Shown here: positions 60,020 to 64,000 of the stretch, piece by piece | Layout of the letters: each line of letters opens with the position of its first letter | How positions within the stretch are numbered: the stretch's first letter is position 1 | Source: Schizochytrium sp. TIO01 | Taxonomy: Eukaryota > Sar > Bigyra > Thraustochytrida > Thraustochytriidae | DNA: 64,000 nucleotides | Direction of reading: 5' to 3' | Assembly (NCBI GenBank): GCA_004764695.1 | Contig: SMSO01000037.1 | Location: 1,596,247-1,660,246, forward strand | The notes under the pieces: model-generated | Databases searched by the model: none | What the model saw: only the letters and a program-made list of their open reading frames with translations | Told to the model about the DNA's origin: nothing | Translations under genes and position numbers: made by a program

Positions 60020-61987
60020 ATGGGAAAAGGCAAGAGCCACGGCGCTCGCCGTGGAGGCGGCACTCTGGGCGCCGCTCTTCTGAACGGTCAGAAGAAGAAC
60101 AAGCAGGCGCGTCGCGCTGCACGTCTCACCAGCGAGCACGAGGAGGAGACCATTGCTGCTTTGGGCTTCGGGAGTGTGGCGAAGTCCACCAAGTCTGTGA
60201 CGGAGACCAACCAGCTTGAGGCTTTCCTTGCTGATGCCCTCCTCTCTGGCCGTAACTTCGAGGCTCAGCGTGCCTCCCGTATCATCTCCCTTGCGGACGA
60301 TACCGAGATCGAAATCGGAGGTCAAGGTAATAATGACGATCTGGACAACCCCGTAGCGAACTTTTCGCGCCGTGTGGGTAGCGAATCGATGGGTTCGTTT
60401 GACTTTCGCAGTCTTCCCATTCCTCGCCGTCCTGCATGGACCCGCGATATGTCTGCCGCTGAGCTCGCGAGCAAGGAGCGTGAAGCTTTCCTTACGTGGC
60501 GTCGCCAGATCGCCGCCATGGAGGCCTCCAATGACAAGCTGCATGTGACTCCGTTTGAGAAGAACCTTGACTATTGGCGTCAACTCTGGCGTGTTGTGGA
60601 GCGTAGCGACCTCGTCGTGCAGGTCGTAGATGCTCGCAACCCGCTCCTCTTCCGTTGTGAGGATGTGGAGAACTTCACGCGTGAGCTCAGCCCCCACAAA
60701 CGGACCCTGCTGCTCGTTAACAAGGCTGACTATCTCCCTGATGACGTGCGCAACGCCTGGTGCACATACTTTAACGAGCGTCAGATTCCCTTCGTCTTTT
60801 TCTCTGCCAAGCGCGAGCAGAACAAGCTCGACGCTGGCGAAAAGAACGAGCCTGAGGACATTGACGTTCAGGCGAAGGCTAACACCAATAGACTCTTGCT
60901 CAGAGAGGAGCTCCTCAGTGTGCTTGAAGCGCTCACAGCGGAGGCCAAACCTAGTCGTGAGAACGGGGCGAATGCAGATGGCCAGGACGAAGCTGAGGAG
61001 GAGAAGGCCACACTGGGCATGATTGGATACCCTAATGTGGGTAAGAGTTCTGTGATCAATGTGATCGTAGGTGTGACGGCTACAGACCACTCTTCGACAA
61101 GAGTTTCTGTAGCAGCGACGCCCGGACATACAAAACACTTTCAAACACTTCATCTGTCAAAGAAGACAGTGCTGTGCGATTGCCCAGGACTTGTGTTCCC
61201 GACATTCATGAAAACAAAGGCGGACCTCCTATGCAACGGCATTCTGCCGATTGATGAGATCAGAGGAAGAGACTTCGTGCCAGCTATTGAGGTGCTTACA
61301 GACTGCTTGGACCGCAAGGTGTTTGAGGAGACCTACGCCATGCAGCTTCCGCTCGCACCGACTATTCGCAGGGTGAGTGCCGAGATGCTCATTGAAGAGT
61401 TCTGTAAAAAGCGCGGATACATGGGCAGTGGACATGACCGCTTTAACGAGTCTCACGGTGCACGTATTCTTTTGAAGGACTTTGTGCGTGGAAAACTTTG
61501 CTACTGCTGTCCGCCACCTGATGCCAACGAGGAGAACAAGGCCACAGTGCTCCTTTCCGCACCGGGCGTCGAGAAACCTGTTGCTGGTGCTGATCATCTG
61601 ATGGGACATGACACGATTGCTGAGGAGGAGTCTGATGATGATGAAGGTGATGACGATGACGATGACATGGAGATTCGTCCGCTTGTCTCTGGTGGCGTGA
61701 ACGTCTTGGATGAAGACCTGGAGGCCCAGCTGAGGATGCTCGAATTGGATGCCGATGCTTCGGATCAGCTCATTTATGACGAGACCACCAAGGTTGACAT
61801 TCACGCAAAAGCCAGCCGCACCAAGCGCCGCCATGGCCGCAAACACCGTAAAGCCCGCGACCCCGACCCATACTCAGCCAATAACTTCTTTTTGGCAAAA
61901 CAAACCGGCAAGAAGCACCAGGGCAAGGAGTTCACTCGCCTTGAGTTCAAGGGGCAGGCCGCACCTCCCCCCGCCGCTCCTCAGTAA
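60020..61987 (+). CDS. LSG1: Large subunit GTPase 1 (circularly permuted GTPase, 60S export/maturation)
   Basis: 655 residues (human LSG1 658). A basic N-terminus MGKGKSHGARRGGG with KKNKQARRAAR, then the permuted GTPase order: G4 NKAD (234-237) and G5 SAK (262-264) come first, followed by G1 GYPNVGKSS (336-344), a G2 Thr in AATPGHTKHFQT (about 365-376) and G3 DCPG (387-390). The YlqF/YawG-type core is followed by an acidic stretch (about 533-555) and a basic C-terminus (KASRTKRRHGRKHRKARD). LSG1 releases the export adaptor Nmd3 from cytoplasmic pre-60S subunits. The N-terminus, length and acidic insert favour LSG1 over nucleolar relatives NOG2/GNL3. Codons are strongly GC-ending, unlike most neighbours. 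Confidence 0.94.
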   Translation: MGKGKSHGARRGGGTLGAALLNGQKKNKQARRAARLTSEHEEETIAALGFGSVAKSTKSVTETNQLEAFLADALLSGRNFEAQRASRIISLADDTEIEIGGQGNNDDLDNPVANFSRRVGSESMGSFDFRSLPIPRRPAWTRDMSAAELASKEREAFLTWRRQIAAMEASNDKLHVTPFEKNLDYWRQLWRVVERSDLVVQVVDARNPLLFRCEDVENFTRELSPHKRTLLLVNKADYLPDDVRNAWCTYFNERQIPFVFFSAKREQNKLDAGEKNEPEDIDVQAKANTNRLLLREELLSVLEALTAEAKPSRENGANADGQDEAEEEKATLGMIGYPNVGKSSVINVIVGVTATDHSSTRVSVAATPGHTKHFQTLHLSKKTVLCDCPGLVFPTFMKTKADLLCNGILPIDEIRGRDFVPAIEVLTDCLDRKVFEETYAMQLPLAPTIRRVSAEMLIEEFCKKRGYMGSGHDRFNESHGARILLKDFVRGKLCYCCPPPDANEENKATVLLSAPGVEKPVAGADHLMGHDTIAEEESDDDEGDDDDDDMEIRPLVSGGVNVLDEDLEAQLRMLELDADASDQLIYDETTKVDIHAKASRTKRRHGRKHRKARDPDPYSANNFFLAKQTGKKHQGKEFTRLEFKGQAAPPPAAPQ

Positions 61988-64000
61988 CTAGCTAAATTAC
62001 TATAAAACTCACGTACCCGCCATCCCTGATCTTACATTCGTTTACCCATCTTGCTGACTACATACGATAATTATGTTTTCATCCCATTTTTGATATCCTT
62101 CTTCTTTATTCCATCCAATATTTGTTCTGACGAATCTCAAGATTGAATATCAATAGGTTTCACATTGGTCATGTAATTCCACCCTATATGTCGTGCTTCC
62201 AAACACATGCAACATGTTTGACTTTGATAAACTCGACACATAGCATGGATTGATTTCAAAAGAACTATTTTGTTTCGCTGTCCCTCCTAAGGAAATTTCA
62301 TGCAAAGACCGGTTGTGGTACTGTTATTCATGCACATGTGTCAGATATGATTTTATACATGAAGAAAGATAAACTACCATGAGATATTTACACACATGCG
62401 TGGAAGTCCATAGAAGACAGGAATCTCGCGTATATGAGTAAATGCCTCCTCGTGTAGCTAGTGTAAACTTGGGCATTCGTATGAAGGCCGTCAATGACAA
62501 CATCTGAGAATTAGTCGTCGGTACTTATCTATTTGTTTATTTATATATTCGTTAGGCTGGCGCTCATCCCTGATCCCCCACGGTCCTCACCACTCTTCAT
62601 CGAGTACTTTCGTTAACGCTCCAGCTTTGCAAACGTTGGAACGGACATAGTTCGCAACGGTGGAGGCTATTTAAAAATGTTGCAGAAAGTCTTCTCCTCT
62701 TTTATCTTTATTCTTATTTTTTTTTTAAAATTAAAAAAAATAGTTTTCAATTAAAGAGTTTATTTTATATTTTTATTTTTAAAGAAGAAGGAAAGTTTCA
62801 GCATTTCCCCCTAAAAATCAATGATATTTTAATGTAATCAAAAAACAAAGCAAAACATCAACACGTGTTCCATGACTTGTCGATGCGATCTGAGATCCCG
62901 CAGCGAGCTCAGTCTCTCTCCATGTTGTTTCGCCCAGCCCGAGTGTGTTTCCACTTCCCCTTCATGTTAACTCCTGGCAGTTTCCTCGTCTCTTCATCCA
63001 ACACTTTCGTTTCACCAGTCAGTACTCTGTAACGGATTCCCGTGCAGCTCGAGTCGAAATCGATATCGAAATCAATAAGAGTTGCAAGCTCACATAAACG
63101 GCATTTCCTCCAGGTCTCCTCCTTTTGCTCTCACTTCAAAGGCCTTCACAGTTGAGTTGAGCAAACTCGCACCACTTGTGGGCCCTCTCGAGCAAGTCTG
63201 TCGGCGGACTGCATTCCGAAACGATGCAGCGCTCCGCTTCTTTCAGGGCCTGGATCCGTTTGCTCTCGGCTCAGGATGTCCACAGCAGCCTCGGGCTCAA
63301 GCAAGTCCTGTCCTCCAGGGCTTTCTTGATCTCGGAACGACTTCGTTATCCGCAGCGCGGGAACTGTTCACAGCACAGGTTGGTTTTGGCGCGTACCTCT
63401 GCCACAATGGCGGCTGCGAGCTGATCGATTGCATGGGTTGTACATATAGCGCATGGAGGAGATCGATCTAGAGCAGGGCAAAGCTCCAGGAGCATCAAAG
63501 CTCAAGAGCGTGGCGATTCTCTAGAGAGCGATGGTCAACCAGGACATCGAGTGGGAGCTTCTTCAAGGGGCGTTGGTCATCATCGCCGTCAGCAGAGCGG
63601 ATCCTTCCTTGTTGACGCTGGTTGGCCTTGGCGTGGCAGATGCTGCATTTGCAGGTGACTGATTCCTTAGCCCATATGGCGCGGAACAGCAAGCCCAGGT
63701 GTCCTCAATGAACTTGGGATTGAGACACTGAGCTGAGTGGTGCGGATGTCCAGGTTCTGGCAAAGTCAACCAAGGTGGACCGTAGCTGCCTGCGCCCGTA
63801 CTTGTGCTCAAGCTGAGGCAGATGTAGCACGCCACATGCGCATGGAGTGTATGATGCGTTTATCTATGTGCTGTTTGGGCTGGGCTTCGCGAGAGGCAGA
63901 GCAGCCATCACCTCGAAGGCACGAGTCTCAGTGTCTTGGCACTCACTCCGCCATCTTCCCAGGTGAATATAGCTGCCTAGCTTGCCTGCCTGCCCGCCTG
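61988..64000. other. Terminal region, no convincing gene
   Basis: 2 kb. The first kilobase is AT-rich spacer with long A/T runs near 62710-62800. From about 63050 to the window edge the sequence becomes GC-richer and both strands carry short frames. On the minus strand (about 63495-63835) two adjacent frames read through Cys-containing, coding-like text but are interrupted by a stop and lack an ATG. This may be a degenerate coding remnant, an exon of a gene beyond the edge, or chance. Confidence 0.4.

Noticed and set aside
59996-61153. 385-codon open frame antisense to LSG1 (and a 205-codon one at 61229-61846)
   Set aside because: They lie opposite a confidently identified gene with GC-ending codons, which leaves antisense frames free of stops. 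The translations have no recognisable features.

Overview
This is eukaryotic nuclear DNA from an intron-poor unicellular organism. The signs are very long single-exon genes, two genes with clear GT-AG introns (9222-9484 and 33636-33799), a mitochondrial presequence, a peroxisomal C-terminal SRL signal, RNA polymerase II and mRNA 3'-end processing proteins, and several proteins typical of cilia or centrioles. Higher plants and filamentous fungi are therefore unlikely. A flagellate protist, for example a labyrinthulomycete-like stramenopile, would fit, but that placement is inference only. Genes are separated by AT-rich spacers with microsatellites. I see no rRNA, tRNA, intact transposon, CRISPR or operon.

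Layout. 67-5286 (-): a 1739-residue LRR/SPRY protein whose C-terminus looks like the bacterial NEL E3 ubiquitin ligase domain, the most striking item here. 9144-10066 (+): a spliced four-helix membrane protein. 11255-11779 (+) and 11941-15060 (-): a small unknown protein, convergent with an EF-hand/Sfi1-like/WW/B-box scaffold. 15971-18169 (-): an SPX-VTC-DUF202 polyphosphate polymerase. After a 5.3-kb spacer, 23475-24275 (+, unknown) converges on CPSF2/CPSF100 (24328-27186, -). 28734-29117 (+): a Yae1-like protein. 29777-32113 (-): a Tudor-like protein of unknown role. 33444-35023 (+): a spliced mitochondrial class III CoA-transferase. 35323-39087 (-) and 40496-43825 (+): a divergent pair, a multi-calponin-homology protein and an IQCH-like protein. 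44228-44968 (-): a secreted Cys-rich protein. 46016-46915 (-): a peroxisomal enoyl-CoA hydratase/isomerase. 48573-54482 (+): a tandem-Tudor/TFIIS-M/SPOC transcription factor. 54888-56798 (-): a PGM2-type phosphomutase. 60020-61987 (+): LSG1 GTPase. 61988-64000 holds no convincing gene, only a possible degenerate coding remnant.

Themes. Three genes look ciliary or centrosomal (11941-15060, 35323-39087, 40496-43825). Two act on acyl-CoA in mitochondria or peroxisomes. Two act on pol II transcripts (CPSF2 and the SPOC protein). LSG1 and the Yae1-like protein serve ribosome maturation or the Fe-S supply of ribosome recycling. These genes are interspersed and not co-oriented, so the grouping is thematic and does not indicate operons.
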